Below are positions 11,352 through 21,027 of a stretch of DNA of 25,808 nucleotides, piece by piece. Each line of letters opens with the position of its first letter. Within the stretch, counting starts at the first letter, position 1. Made by a program: the position numbers and the translations under genes. The notes under the pieces are model-generated. The model made no database searches and was not told where the DNA came from. It saw only the letters and a list, made by a program, of their open reading frames with translations. The stretch is from Dinochytrium kinnereticum (lineage: Eukaryota > Chytridiomycota > Chytridiomycetes > Chytridiales > Chytridiaceae), in the NCBI GenBank assembly GCA_027604005.1, contig JADGJT010000311.1:1-25808 (forward strand), in the 5' to 3' direction.

Positions 11352-14300
11352 ATGCAGCCCCCAATTCTTTTTCCGCCAACCAAGCGCACTGATGATGTCG
11401 ACTTCGCCAAAGCGCTCCGCGACTACATCTCGACCACCTATCATGAAGACCCAGATGCGTACTCCTCCGAAATTGGTACGCTGAATCGTCTCAGGCAGGA
11501 CGCACGAGGCGCTGTAAAGGACATAACCGGAAGGGATGCTCTATATCAGTATTACGGCCAATTGGAGTTTCTTGACCTCCATTTTCCGATCGATGAAAAG
11601 CACATTCGCATTCTCTTTACATGGTACGACGCCTTTAGCCATGCAAGAGCGTCCCAGTATTCAGTGAGTTATGAGAAGGCTTGTGTTGTTTTCAACCTAG
11701 GAACAGTTTGCGCGGCTATCGCCACACACCATCGCTCGAAATTTGGCGGAAATCAGTTGACCCTCCCTTCGGGCAACTCATCTTCATCTTCAGCAATCAC
11801 TACTGCTCAGGAGGATTCGCTCCGCACCGCATTTAACTATTTGCAAGCCTCAGCAGGGTTATACCAGCATATTAATGAAAACTTTCTTCATGCTCCGTCA
11901 TCGGATTTATCGCGGGATAGTGTTAAGGCACTAGTCGATCTTATGCTTGCCCAAGCTCAAGAAGTCTTTTTGGAGAGAGCTCTATTCGAGAAGAAATCGG
12001 ATGGGATTGTTTCGAAGTTGGCGGCACATGCATCATTTGCGTATTCAATCGTTTTGCAAAGCTTTGCGGCAGATTCTGTTAGATCTCAATTCGAGAAGGC
12101 ATGGAACGATATTATGAAGGTAAATTTCCCTATTTTATCCCTCCGTTCCCTCTGGTCGTTAGACTATCCTCGCCGTACCTGTATATTTTATCCCACTTAG
12201 TTGTAACGAATGCGTCTGCTTGTAAACTCTAAAGATCAAGATCAAGTATTTCGATGCCATGGCTAACTATCATCGGGGCCTACAATGCGAGAAAGAATAC
12301 CAGTGCGGCGAAGCGGTTGCCTATCTTTCACGAGCCGAAACTCTTGCCCAGGAGGCCCATAAATTCGCTACAATCTTCCATTCGAGCTTTTCAACGTTTT
12401 CCACAACTACGGCTTACATTTTGGGCAGTCCTCCCCTAACGTCTAGCATAAATAGCGGTCTTTCTTCTCCTTCGGCTCACACCGCTTTCTTATCTTCTAC
12501 AGCCATAACGATCGCAACCGCCTCTTCTATGCTAGAATGGACGCGACATATCGTAAATATGATATCGGACCATAAATTAGCTGCCGTTAAGGATAACGAG
12601 GTCATTTACCATTCGACGGTTCCCTCCCTCGATTCTTTACCGGCTGTTGAGAAGCATTCTGTTGCTAGAACCATCCCGTTTGCGGATATTTGTGCCAACG
12701 GAAAGCAGGACACAATGAGGATCATTGGAACTGACATGTTCGCAAGATTGGTACCAATTTCTGTACATAAGGCTGCATCAGTTTATTCTGGTGAAAAAGA
12801 TCGCGTACTGAAGATAGAAAAAGATGCTATAGGTCTGGCAGATGGGGAGCTTGAGGCTGCCTTGAATTCGCTAGAACTTATTGCGGTTTTGGAGAGAGTT
12901 CGGAAGTTTGCGCGGGGCGGAGGAGCTAAAGCTTTAGACCCCATTTCTCGGAATGAGGGAGGTCGAGTAATAATGGATCCTATTTTCGCACCCCCAGCCG
13001 AGGTTTTAGAGGTATGGGCTCCAGCTGCGAGAGATGAGGAGGCGAGACGGGGGGCCAATTCAGATGAAATGGTTGGACACTTGGAGGGTCTAAAGGTGAA
13101 GGCTACAGAATGTGTTGAAGAGATTGTAAAACTTCTGGATCAAGAACAGTCAGAGTCGGAACGGATGAGGGTGGGTGCAATTGTCTTTGGCGTGTATTCA
13201 TTGACATCTGTCTATCGTCGTTTTGTAGATTCAGTACATGAATCGCTGGACCCTTGAGCCTTCTGCTACGTTGACCTCACATATTCGGCAAGAAGTCCGG
13301 CAGCATCGAGAATCGTTGGCACAAGTTTCGTCATCGTCTCAGATAGCCGTTACAAACCTGAATTCTGTTCACCGAGAGATTGCGATTTTGAAAAAGTCCA
13401 ATGAAGACATCGAGACCTACTTTGTTGACCGGGTCGTCGGAGATAAGAGTATCGAAAAGAAAGTGACGGATGATAGCTTAATCGGGCTCGGAACTTTAGG
13501 CGAGCAAATTATCCTTGAAAAGATTGAGAATATGTTGAACCGAGTTCAGAGTTTGAAGATAGAAAGGGCGGCTTTGTTAGGGGAATTAGTTGAGAAGGTA
13601 TTTACAAAGCAGTTTTCACCTTTCTATTCGGCCCTATTCCCGACAAATTTTCATAACACTTTCAACGCCTTCTGAAGCTTCATCAGGATGATATTTCCCA
13701 TTCATTGCTCGTCAAGAAGGATAAGGAATCACATATTTTCCAGTCTGAGCTGGCGAAGTTCAAACCCCTGCAAGCAAAAATTCAAGGGAATATTGAGAAC
13801 TCTTCCCGCACTCTGGTTGGCCTAACGAATGAGTTTTTCAAACTTCGTGAAACTTCAAAGGCGATGAAGATTATCGACGAACGCCGTAATCGCCGTAGCG
13901 AGATCGTAAGAGAATGGAAAAGGGCTTTTGAAATCTGGAGGGATTCTAGGCAGGGAATTGAAAAGGCCAAACAGTTTTACCTCGACCTTATGGACATTGT
14001 GTCTTCATTAAGGAATACAGTCGTAGGCTTTGTCAATCGAAGAACGGACGAGCGGCAAGCTTTAGAGGCAAAATTGGCTAGTGAAGTTAGGCATATTGTG
14101 AGTCAGAGCCATGAGGTACTTACAGATCAGATTGCAAGGCTCTCTTTGGGATCTTTGTCTCCCACACCCTTGCCCAATCTTCCTGGAGCGACGATAGCGA
14201 ATTTAGAGCCGTCAGTATTGAAGCTAACCCTTGGTGTGGGCACGGTGAATGCATCTAGCGATTCTCAGCCGTCGACGCCGAAGACTGCCAATGACGACTC

Positions 14301-17169
14301 CGCAACGGCAGATCGTCGTAATTCCATATCTTCACAGTTGTCAATGAGTGAAAGATCTGCGGCCGAGTTGAATAGGCAACCGGCCCAAAGTTCATCTTCC
14401 ATTCCTCCTAGGTCTGAAGTGCATCAGCCCATCACATCGCAACCACCGCCGCAATACATCGATACTGCTCCGAATCAGGCTTCTCAGCATGTACAGCAGA
14501 AGTATGGGCCGTACCAGCATGAGCAGGCTGTCACATCACAGGTTATGAGCCCAATTCCACAGGCTTCTGCACCTATTGGGGTGCCTTCCACCCCTCCTGG
14601 ATATGCAAGGCAGTTACCTGTTCAGCCATTTGCTCCTCCTGCACCCAGACTATCTTCGCAGTATTTAGTGGCGTCTTCAACTGGGTCATATCCAAGTGGG
14701 CAGCAAGGGTACCAACCTCGGCCTCCTCCTCCCCAGCAACAAGGACATTTGAGTATAGGTCTACCGCCGAGTGGGTCTCACGTTCCTTACCAGCAGCAGA
14801 ACCAGGGACCACCAACCTCCCTTGGAGCCATTACAGCGGGGCCACAATCTCAGCAGCAGGGACACACAGCACCGTATCAGCAACAGCAACAGCAGCAGGA
14901 GAATCAAGGGCCGTCACCGTTCTTTCGATCTGGCGAAGCCCCTGGAGGCCCTTACCCACCTCACCAGCAACATCCCGCGCAAAATGTCTTTTCTCCTGCC
15001 GGTAGACTGGCTGGGCCTCAAGGAGGCTTTCAACTACCTCACCCCCAGCAGGGATGCTCACCTTCAACAAGTGGAGTATCTCCTACAGTCCTTTCGCAGC
15101 AACAAGAGAAAGGTGCATATCTAGGATCTCAAGGCGGCTATCTGCAACAACAGGCTTGGAGCCAGGGGAAGTCAGGAGCAGATGGTCCATTATCTTCAAC
15201 TGCATCTATTCAAAATAGCCATTCAAGCGGGTACCCAGCTGGCCCTCCGAGGCAACAAGACATAACCCAATCCATACGGGGTCAACAACCTTTGACCCAA
15301 TCGCAACTGGCTCCTAATGGGGTCCCTGGATATGGATCAGCCCCACCGTCTTCTCCTCTTACTGGGCCCATACATGCACAGGCCTATGGAAATGGTCCGA
15401 CGTCACATTCTCCTGGACATCAACAGGTACGACCGCCCTCGCAGCAACCTCCGACGACACCATTTGGCGGTCATGGGGAATATGGAGGTCAACAAACTTT
15501 AGGGCGGTATGGGGGACCTCCACCTCCTATTCCCCCTCATCCCTCACTTGCGCATTCACAAGCGCCGCCGCCTTTACCTCCAAAGATCATGTCGAGTAAG
15601 CCAGATCATGGCGGTGTGAGTTATATACCTCCACCGCCGCCAATGACGGGTGCCCCTCTGCCACCAGGAGCTTATAGAGCCCAGCAGACGTATAGTCGTC
15701 CTCCGAATCCGGGTGGACCAAATGACATCCGACAGCCGTATGGGTACAATCAGCAGCATACTTCACTAGGGCCTCAGCCACCTCGCCCTATAGCAGATTC
15801 TGGTTATCCTGGTTACCGGAATGATCAGGAGATATCGTCACCCCAGCAGCAGCAGCAGAAGCAGTATACTCAGCAATCGCCACAAGGGGGGTGGAATAGG
15901 CAGCCACCACAGCCCGAGCAACAAACTGGTGGTAGTTCTAGACCAGAACAGGCGAGCCATCCATCAATGCCTTACCAATCCTTACAACAGAACGCCCCGG
16001 ATCGACTATCCCAATATCAGCATCAGGAGCAGCCATCACCTTCAAGCGGTAAAGGCTCTTTAGGCACGCACCTTCCCTTGCCACAAGAGGCGGGATATAG
16101 CGGAGGTCCTTCACCAATACAAAACCATCAAGGATACGCTGAGAGCACGAACGGCCGGTCACCTTCCCAACCTACCCATCTAAGCCAGCAAGGTCATGCA
16201 CTATCGCATGGCGCCCCATACGGCCAGCCATCGCACCAGGAGTGGCACAAACCAGAGCGACTAGTTTATGTGCAGCCGCAGCAAACGCAGCCTCAAAGCC
16301 CGCATGCGAATGCAGCTATGCCGCCGAGTCCTGCGTCAGGAGTTGTAGGGCATCCGATGCAGCGTCAGGGATCGGCTCTTCCTCCTGGGCCTCCTGGAGG
16401 TGGAATGGTTGGTCAGCCAGGCGTACTTGGTAATCACGGTCATAACCAGCCGGCACAACCGCAGCAGACTCCGCAACAGGCCATGCAACTACAGTATCAG
16501 CAATACCAGCAGCAGCATCAGTATCCTTACCCACCGCCGGCACCGGCATCGCAGAACGGAGACCAGAAGAATCCGATGAGCTACCCACAAAGTCCTTCAG
16601 TGCAAGGCTACTCACAGCAGCAGGAAGTTAAAGGTCAGCCTCAGCAGCCGCAGCAATCAGAGCAGGCCTTGAGGGCGCCGGAAGGGTACCAACAGCAACC
16701 TCGTGCTCCTCAGAATTCAAACCCTAATACGCAATACAACCCATATGGTCCACCTCAACCACCTCTAAGCGTTAACCCCGCCCAGTCTAACTACGCGCCT
16801 TATCCGGAGACAGTAGGAAGAGATCCTCGCGCTTTTCAGCAGGGTAGCTCCTCGCATCCTAACCAGCCTTACCCTACCCAACCTCCTTCAGACAATTATG
16901 CGAAGACGCTGATGCAGCCAGGGCCTCAGTATCCATCAACATCTCAGTCGGGTGGTGCCAGTGAGGTTGGGGCGACTGCTCCTCCGAGCTATAATACGTA
17001 TCCTCAGCAACAGGGGTCTCCGTTTGGTCAAGCCCATCAGGCGCAGCAAGGGAGTCACCCATCTGCGCCAGGAGCTCCTATTCAAAGGTATCCCGCTCAT
17101 CAGTCTGCTCAGATAGGTCAGCCCAATTTTCAGGGTAGTTCCTATGGGGCTGGTAGTGGAAACAAGTAG
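11352..17169 (+). CDS. BRO1: BRO1/ALIX-family ESCRT-associated protein with a very long Gln/Pro-rich tail
   Basis: Four exons, all introns in phase 0: 11352-12119, 12235-13170, 13229-13597 and 13678-17169; 5565 nt, 1854 residues. I chose the second ATG (11352, MQPPILFPP) because Bro1 proteins begin just before the KRTDDVDFAKAL block; an in-frame ATG at 11307 would add 15 residues. The Bro1 domain (about 1-440) has TLNRLRQDARGA, YYGQLEFLDLHFP and FTWYDAF, typical of fungal Bro1/Vps31. The V-like coiled-coil region (about 440-850) includes LDQEQSESERMR joined by splicing to IQYMNRW. Residues about 850-1854 are Gln/Pro/Ser/Gly low complexity with PPQY (948-951), PPSY (1793-1796), PSAP (1819-1822) and PPPLPPK. 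Known Bro1 proteins bind ESCRT-III on endosomes and help recruit deubiquitinase during multivesicular-body sorting. Fungal Bro1 is usually near 850-1000 residues, so the tail is unusually long. The intron-2 acceptor could alternatively be 6 nt downstream at 12240. Confidence 0.92.
14440..17160 (+). repeat. Low-complexity Gln/Pro/Ser/Gly coding stretch of the BRO1 tail
   Basis: Roughly 900 codons dominated by Q, P, S, G and Y, with short CAG/CAA runs at about 14877-14900 and 15844-15865. CAG and CAA are mixed rather than forming a long pure triplet tract, which suggests selection on the amino-acid composition and not a recent slippage expansion. The frame stays open to the stop at 17167-17169. 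Confidence 0.9.
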
Positions 17170-17525
17170 GGATGTGGGATCAATGAGGTGATGAAAACGA
17201 CAGAATTTCTTGACTGGACCTTGACTTCATATTCTTTTCTATTTGATGTTGTTCCTGATTTTCTTGGTTGTTGATTTTAGTTGTTTGTTTGCGCGAAGAC
17301 ATGCGGCTGGATCATATTTTCTAGTTTCTATAATCATTGCTTTCACATGATGCACCCTTTTCGCCCCATACTCAGAATGCGAGCCTGCTAGTTTTTTCCC
17401 CTTCTTGCCCAGCAGTTGTTATGCAGTGGCGAATCATAAGGTCTCTTGTTGTTTTTTCTCTATATGCCAATAAATATGTCGGAATGGTGCCTTACGAAAA
17501 TAGGTTTGTATTTATTTTACATAGT
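17170..17525. other. Convergent spacer between BRO1 and the minus-strand unknown gene
   Basis: T-rich spacer with no supported gene. It holds AATAAA on the plus strand (17469-17474) and TTTATT at 17511-17516, which reads AATAAA on the minus strand only about 10 bp after that gene's stop. The two 3' untranslated regions probably overlap. Confidence 0.5.
17469..17474 (+). terminator. Possible AATAAA poly(A) signal of BRO1
   Basis: AATAAA lies about 300 bp after the BRO1 stop in the convergent spacer. The position is plausible for a fungal 3' UTR, but fungal signals are degenerate, so this is a weak call. Confidence 0.35.
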
Positions 17526-18681
17526 CTACTCTTTATCTTGATGATGCGGAATCGGGATGGCAAACAGCTGGTCCAGCCTCCCTCTCCGTCTGGGAGAAAC
17601 TGGATGGCTTTTCTTCGCCGATTTGATTATGTCACGTCTCGCACGAACAGTGGCGACTGGACTGTCGAAATCAGCTGCTTTCGGAGTGGTTTCTGGCTCT
17701 TCAGGAGTTATATTCGTGCATGCCAGAGAATCTTGAAATGGCGAAAGGCTACTCTGACTCTCCTTCATATTTATCTGTTCGGGTTCCGTAGGCCTCGGAC
17801 TGGGTGGGCTCCTAAGAATGCTACCGCAATTGATACAAGGGCTTTCAGGAATGGCTTCAACCCCCGCGTATCTTGGCAAGGTCGTGTCTTTGGATTTCTG
17901 AGGCAGGCTATCTTCTAAAACTACTTGCGAGTCCTTTCTGTCGTGTTGAGGCAGGCTATCTTCTAAAACTACTTGCGAGTCTTTTCTGTCTTGCCCAGCC
18001 GGTGATGCCTTGTCCAGAATACTAGATGCTATTGGTTCTGGCTGCATAGTCTCCTTGGTAATTTCACATTTGCTTGCCAAATGTTCGGAGGATTTCAATG
18101 ATTCGGGAGGATTCTGTGTCGTAGAAGTCTTTGGAGAAGTTGAGGCAGTGGCTTTACCAAATGCTGTTTTGGCGCTATCGAAGCCAAGAAATTTGGCCAT
18201 CCAATTTGAACGTCGTGAAGGCTCAGTTTCGTGTGTCGTCTCCATAGAGGTTCCATAGTGTGTCTCTTTTCAAAGTATAAACAAAGCAGTAATGAAAAGC
18301 GTGTCAGTTACCTTTTTCCTCTGCATACGTCCGTTGTGGGTGTGGGTCTTCGTTTGACGACGCCCAAGAGCGATTCAGAAATGTTCCCCATCTCGGCCCC
18401 CTTCTTCTATGCACTGTCGGAGCTTCCGCTGCTGCCGCCAGCATGAGTGGATGGCGTGGTCTTAAGGTGATATTTCGAATGGAGAAGAGGGGGTCCCGAA
18501 AACGGACTCTGCGCCGGTTGGACCGCTCCTGTGCCTTTGAGTTTTTTGCCTCTAGAGAGGAGTGCGATGGGGAATGTGGAGCTTCAGAGTCCTCCTTACG
18601 CATGCGCTCCGAAGCTAACCCAATGCATTCGGAGCAAAGCTCGGTCGAGGCATCAGCAGTCGGCGCTTGTGTGGCCGCCAT
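17526..18681 (-). CDS. Uncharacterised protein with a duplicated 16-residue unit and an RVxF-like motif
   Basis: I do not recognise the family. Two exons on the minus strand, 18681-18312 and 18265-17526, total 1110 nt and 369 residues. The 46-bp intron (donor GTAACT, acceptor TTGAAAAG) joins two long frames in phase. The start ATG at 18681 has a good context (AAG before, G after); the frame extends upstream of it without another ATG. The protein is Ser/Pro/basic and looks largely disordered. Visible features are CSEC (C16, C19), a basic stretch with RRVRF (57-61) matching the PP1-docking RVxF pattern, two adjacent copies of DRKDSQVVLEDSLPQ (216-231 and 232-247), CINC (C267, C270) and an SPRRRGR stretch near the C-terminus. 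It diverges from the gene at 19022, so a shared promoter is possible. The two CxxC pairs could bind metal, but nothing shows it. Confidence 0.65.
17900..17995. repeat. 48-bp direct duplication inside a coding region
   Basis: Two copies of GAGGCAGGCTATCTTCTAAA and its continuation start at 17900 and 17948, differing at very few bases. The period is exactly 48 bp, so it adds 16 residues in frame to the minus-strand protein. The high identity suggests a recent duplication. Confidence 0.9.
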
Positions 18682-19021
18682 CTTGCCTGAAGACGCTGAA
18701 CTTGAACTATGGAATTGTCTGCTCTGATTTTTGGGGTTGGAAACATCTCTCCACCAGTTTGGTTCCCCTTCAGGATTGCCGCATAGATTGCCATCATCGC
18801 GAGCGATATTCACCACCTTCCTGTTCCTTGAGGATTGATCTGGCTGCTTACTGGGGATCGAGCTCTCTGTGCACTTCGTGAAAGGTATTGATTGCTGACA
18901 GTGGTTCTCACCTGCTAAGCGCGTTCAGTTTCAGCTCCCTTCTGTTTCTTTTGGCAGCGCACCCGTTTTCCAAAGCTTTGATTGCGTCTGATTTGGGCAA
19001 CCGCTTGATGTTGCAGGGGTC
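18682..19021. promoter_or_regulatory. Divergent promoter region between two unknown genes
   Basis: These 340 bp lie between divergent start codons. The minus-strand frame continues open to about 18816 without an ATG, so the 5' end of that gene could be longer. On the plus strand, AAAG/GTATTG near 18882 and GATGTTGCAG near 19017 could bound a 5' UTR intron just before the ATG at 19022; this is tentative. Confidence 0.45.
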
Positions 19022-19819
19022 ATGGGCTGTCGCTTGTCCAAACATAGGAGCGACCATCGAAGAGTAGATGTCGCTGATCGAACTCATGGCGGACCGCGCC
19101 TCATGACTTCAGGAATTACAAAGCAGTATGGGTCAGACCAGCATCTTTCGCAAGAGGGAAAGATTCTGCACGAAAGGCCTGATTACCAGCAGCATGCATC
19201 CACGATATCCCCCTCCTCCTCAATGAGAACGCCAGTAGAAGAGCTTACAGACGTGTTGTCAGTTACTAGCGGAGACACGACAGAGTATGGCAATGCGGTA
19301 GAGCTGGATACCAATCGGCTGGGTAAAGGTAGCAGGAGGACGCCATCGTTTAGGAGTGATGACACGGGACGTGCAGTTTGGCCGAGAAAGCGGCAAATCA
19401 CAAGCGATGACCACCTCCATCATTCCGACACTCAAACCACGACTCATCGGGCGAGATCCACTACCATGCGTTCTTGCATATCAGTAAAGTCAAACATGGC
19501 CGACTGCAAAATACGCATGGACACCACACAAACCGACGATGAAGACGAAATTGTGAAGTTTGAGAGCCCACTAGGCCTGGAACGACCCCTTCAAGATGAG
19601 ATTCCGGAGATCGAAGAAGAAAACACCGCCTTTCCTTCCATAGGCACAAGGCGATCTGAGGTTCCCATGCAAATCAAATCCAAGACGTCGCAAAAACAGC
19701 TGGTCTATATCGACGCCGAAAATGAATACGCTTCTTTTAGGGGTGAAGTCGTGAGCGGGGGTATCGAGGATTTTTCCATGCCCCATCCCTCGCTAACGGC
19801 GGCTACCGCACTCACATAG
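19022..19819 (+). CDS. Uncharacterised, probably N-acylated (myristoyl/palmitoyl) hydrophilic protein
   Basis: Single exon, 265 residues, from ATG at 19022 to TAG at 19817-19819. The N-terminus MGCRLSKHRS fits the MGCxxS pattern: Gly2 for N-myristoylation and Cys3 for palmitoylation, as in G-alpha subunits and several small membrane anchors. The rest shows no G-protein motif and no membrane segment. It is hydrophilic, Ser/Thr-rich in the middle (SPSSSMRTP, RRTPSFRSDD) and acidic around 168-205 (DDEDE, EIPEIEEEN). It is likely a membrane-tethered, disordered regulatory protein on the plasma, vacuolar or endosomal membrane; this is inference from the N-terminus only. The coding start is well supported by the acylation motif. 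I cannot name the family. Confidence 0.68.
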   Translation: MGCRLSKHRSDHRRVDVADRTHGGPRLMTSGITKQYGSDQHLSQEGKILHERPDYQQHASTISPSSSMRTPVEELTDVLSVTSGDTTEYGNAVELDTNRLGKGSRRTPSFRSDDTGRAVWPRKRQITSDDHLHHSDTQTTTHRARSTTMRSCISVKSNMADCKIRMDTTQTDDEDEIVKFESPLGLERPLQDEIPEIEEENTAFPSIGTRRSEVPMQIKSKTSQKQLVYIDAENEYASFRGEVVSGGIEDFSMPHPSLTAATALT

Positions 19820-20497
19820 TCGTTCCAATATCCGTCCAACACATCATTAGGCAGATCCCTGTATCTGTCACGGTTCAGCATGGTATCTTCAATAATGACA
19901 TTGATATCAACAGACACCAAAAACCCAATGTATATATATCGCACATTACATCTTAGACTTAACAACAAACTTTGTGTGAAGACCCCGCGCGATCTGCTTC
20001 TTTGGCCGTCCATCTGCATCCATCGAGGAGATCACAGTCGACGTGAAGTCTAATAACCTGCCATGATGCGATACCTCTGCGATAACTAAAAGCTTTTGAC
20101 CCCTATACCGTTAGATTCCACTGAGCCATCTGCACTTACGCCTGGGCGGCTGACGTGAATGATACACTAAGATCTGTTGAAACCCCCGAAAATCCATCCA
20201 ATTCTATGGTGAATATTGCAAGGGATGAACAGACGTCGACGACCTAGAGTGCATAGGTCAAACTCGGAAATAGCGCCATGATGAGAATCTCACCGTTGCC
20301 GCACAACCCCCATGTAGGAACCCCCTGGCATTTGTGTGGCTCTTATCGACGGTGTAATGGAAAGTGACTACACGAATGAATATAATGAAGGGTCAGCTGC
20401 AGGTATGAATGCATGTATGGGCATGTACCTCTTCCTGCCTCGGCGCCCACCACCTTAAGGCAATTATAGATTGAATCATCCCAAGGCGTCTTTCGAA
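19820..20497. other. Convergent intergenic region
   Basis: 678 bp between the stop of the plus-strand gene and the stop of the minus-strand candidate at 20498. It contains a short TATATATAT run near 19930 but no domain-bearing frame, no tRNA-like fold that I could recognise and no clear repeat. Both 3' untranslated regions are probably here. Confidence 0.5.
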
Positions 20498-20860
20498 TCA
20501 ATCAGCGTTTGCAGACATGCCATTTCCTACATGCTCCTCATTGAAGGACTGCAGCGAATGCATCACCGTCTCCATGAACTGGATGCGCTCGGCATCGGTT
20601 TGCAGGTCCTTGAAGGCCCTCGTGAGCTGCATCTCGGCAAAAATCAGAAATTGTCGGCTCCAACAGTGTCTAGCACTTCACCAGATATGTTAGATCCATT
20701 CCAGCACCTCTTCCTCCAAAGGAATGCTGCTGAACTTGGCTGGGATGACAGCAGCATCACTGGGAAGTGCTGCTGCATGGATACTGCACATGATTGACGC
20801 AAGGGCCAGGATGGGCCTGTTTTGATTAGAGTATTTCATTGCAGCAACATCATTTGCCAT
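20498..20860 (-). CDS. Candidate small secreted protein (about 95 residues, two exons)
   Basis: Not recognised. Minus-strand exons 20860-20708 (51 codons) and 20632-20498 (44 codons plus stop) join in phase 0 across a 75-bp intron with donor GTGCTG, a TCTAAC branch-like site and acceptor TTTTTGCCGAG. The first exon reads MANDVAAMKYSNQNRPILAL and continues into a hydrophobic stretch ending AAALPSD, which looks like a signal peptide, especially if translation starts at Met8 (20839). The mature part is small and amphipathic (AFKDLQTDAERIQFMETVMH) and probably helical, with no cysteine pattern. The ATG at 20860 has G at -3 and +4. A 33-codon upstream ORF (20965-20864) ends just before it. It diverges from SGD1. 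The donor is weak and no homologue is known to me, so the model is tentative. Confidence 0.42.
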
Positions 20861-21027
20861 AGCTCAATGGCCGCAGAGTCCGGCTAAGAGTGCGCTGTGA
20901 ATGAACTGGGTCCGCACAACATCTTCAGCATGCTCGCCTTTGAAGTTATCGGGTGCTCTTTCCATCGTTCAGGAAAAGAAAATAAAAAACACACGGGAAT
21001 TGTCACCAACCATTCAGGTCAGAAAAA
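20861..21027. promoter_or_regulatory. Short divergent promoter between the secreted-protein candidate and SGD1
   Basis: Only 167 bp separate the two proposed divergent start codons, so core promoter elements would overlap. An A-rich segment (AAAAGAAAATAAAAAACAC, about 20973-20991) lies close to the SGD1 start. On the minus strand a 33-codon uORF occupies 20965-20864. Confidence 0.4.

Noticed and set aside
13238..13675. Separate 145-codon gene inside BRO1
   Set aside because: It is exon 3 of BRO1; introns 13171-13228 and 13598-13677 place it in phase between V-domain segments.
17337..17918. 193-codon plus-strand ORF opposite the minus-strand unknown gene
   Set aside because: It begins at TTG and is the antisense of a frame that is better supported by an in-phase intron and a good start context.
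19820..20497. Possible tRNA or other structured RNA in the convergent gap
   Set aside because: No cloverleaf arms, T-loop GTTCRA or internal promoter boxes were found by eye.
20471..20797. 108-codon plus-strand ORF
   Set aside because: It starts at TTG, has no domain, and lies antisense to the minus-strand spliced candidate, which shows a signal-peptide-like start.
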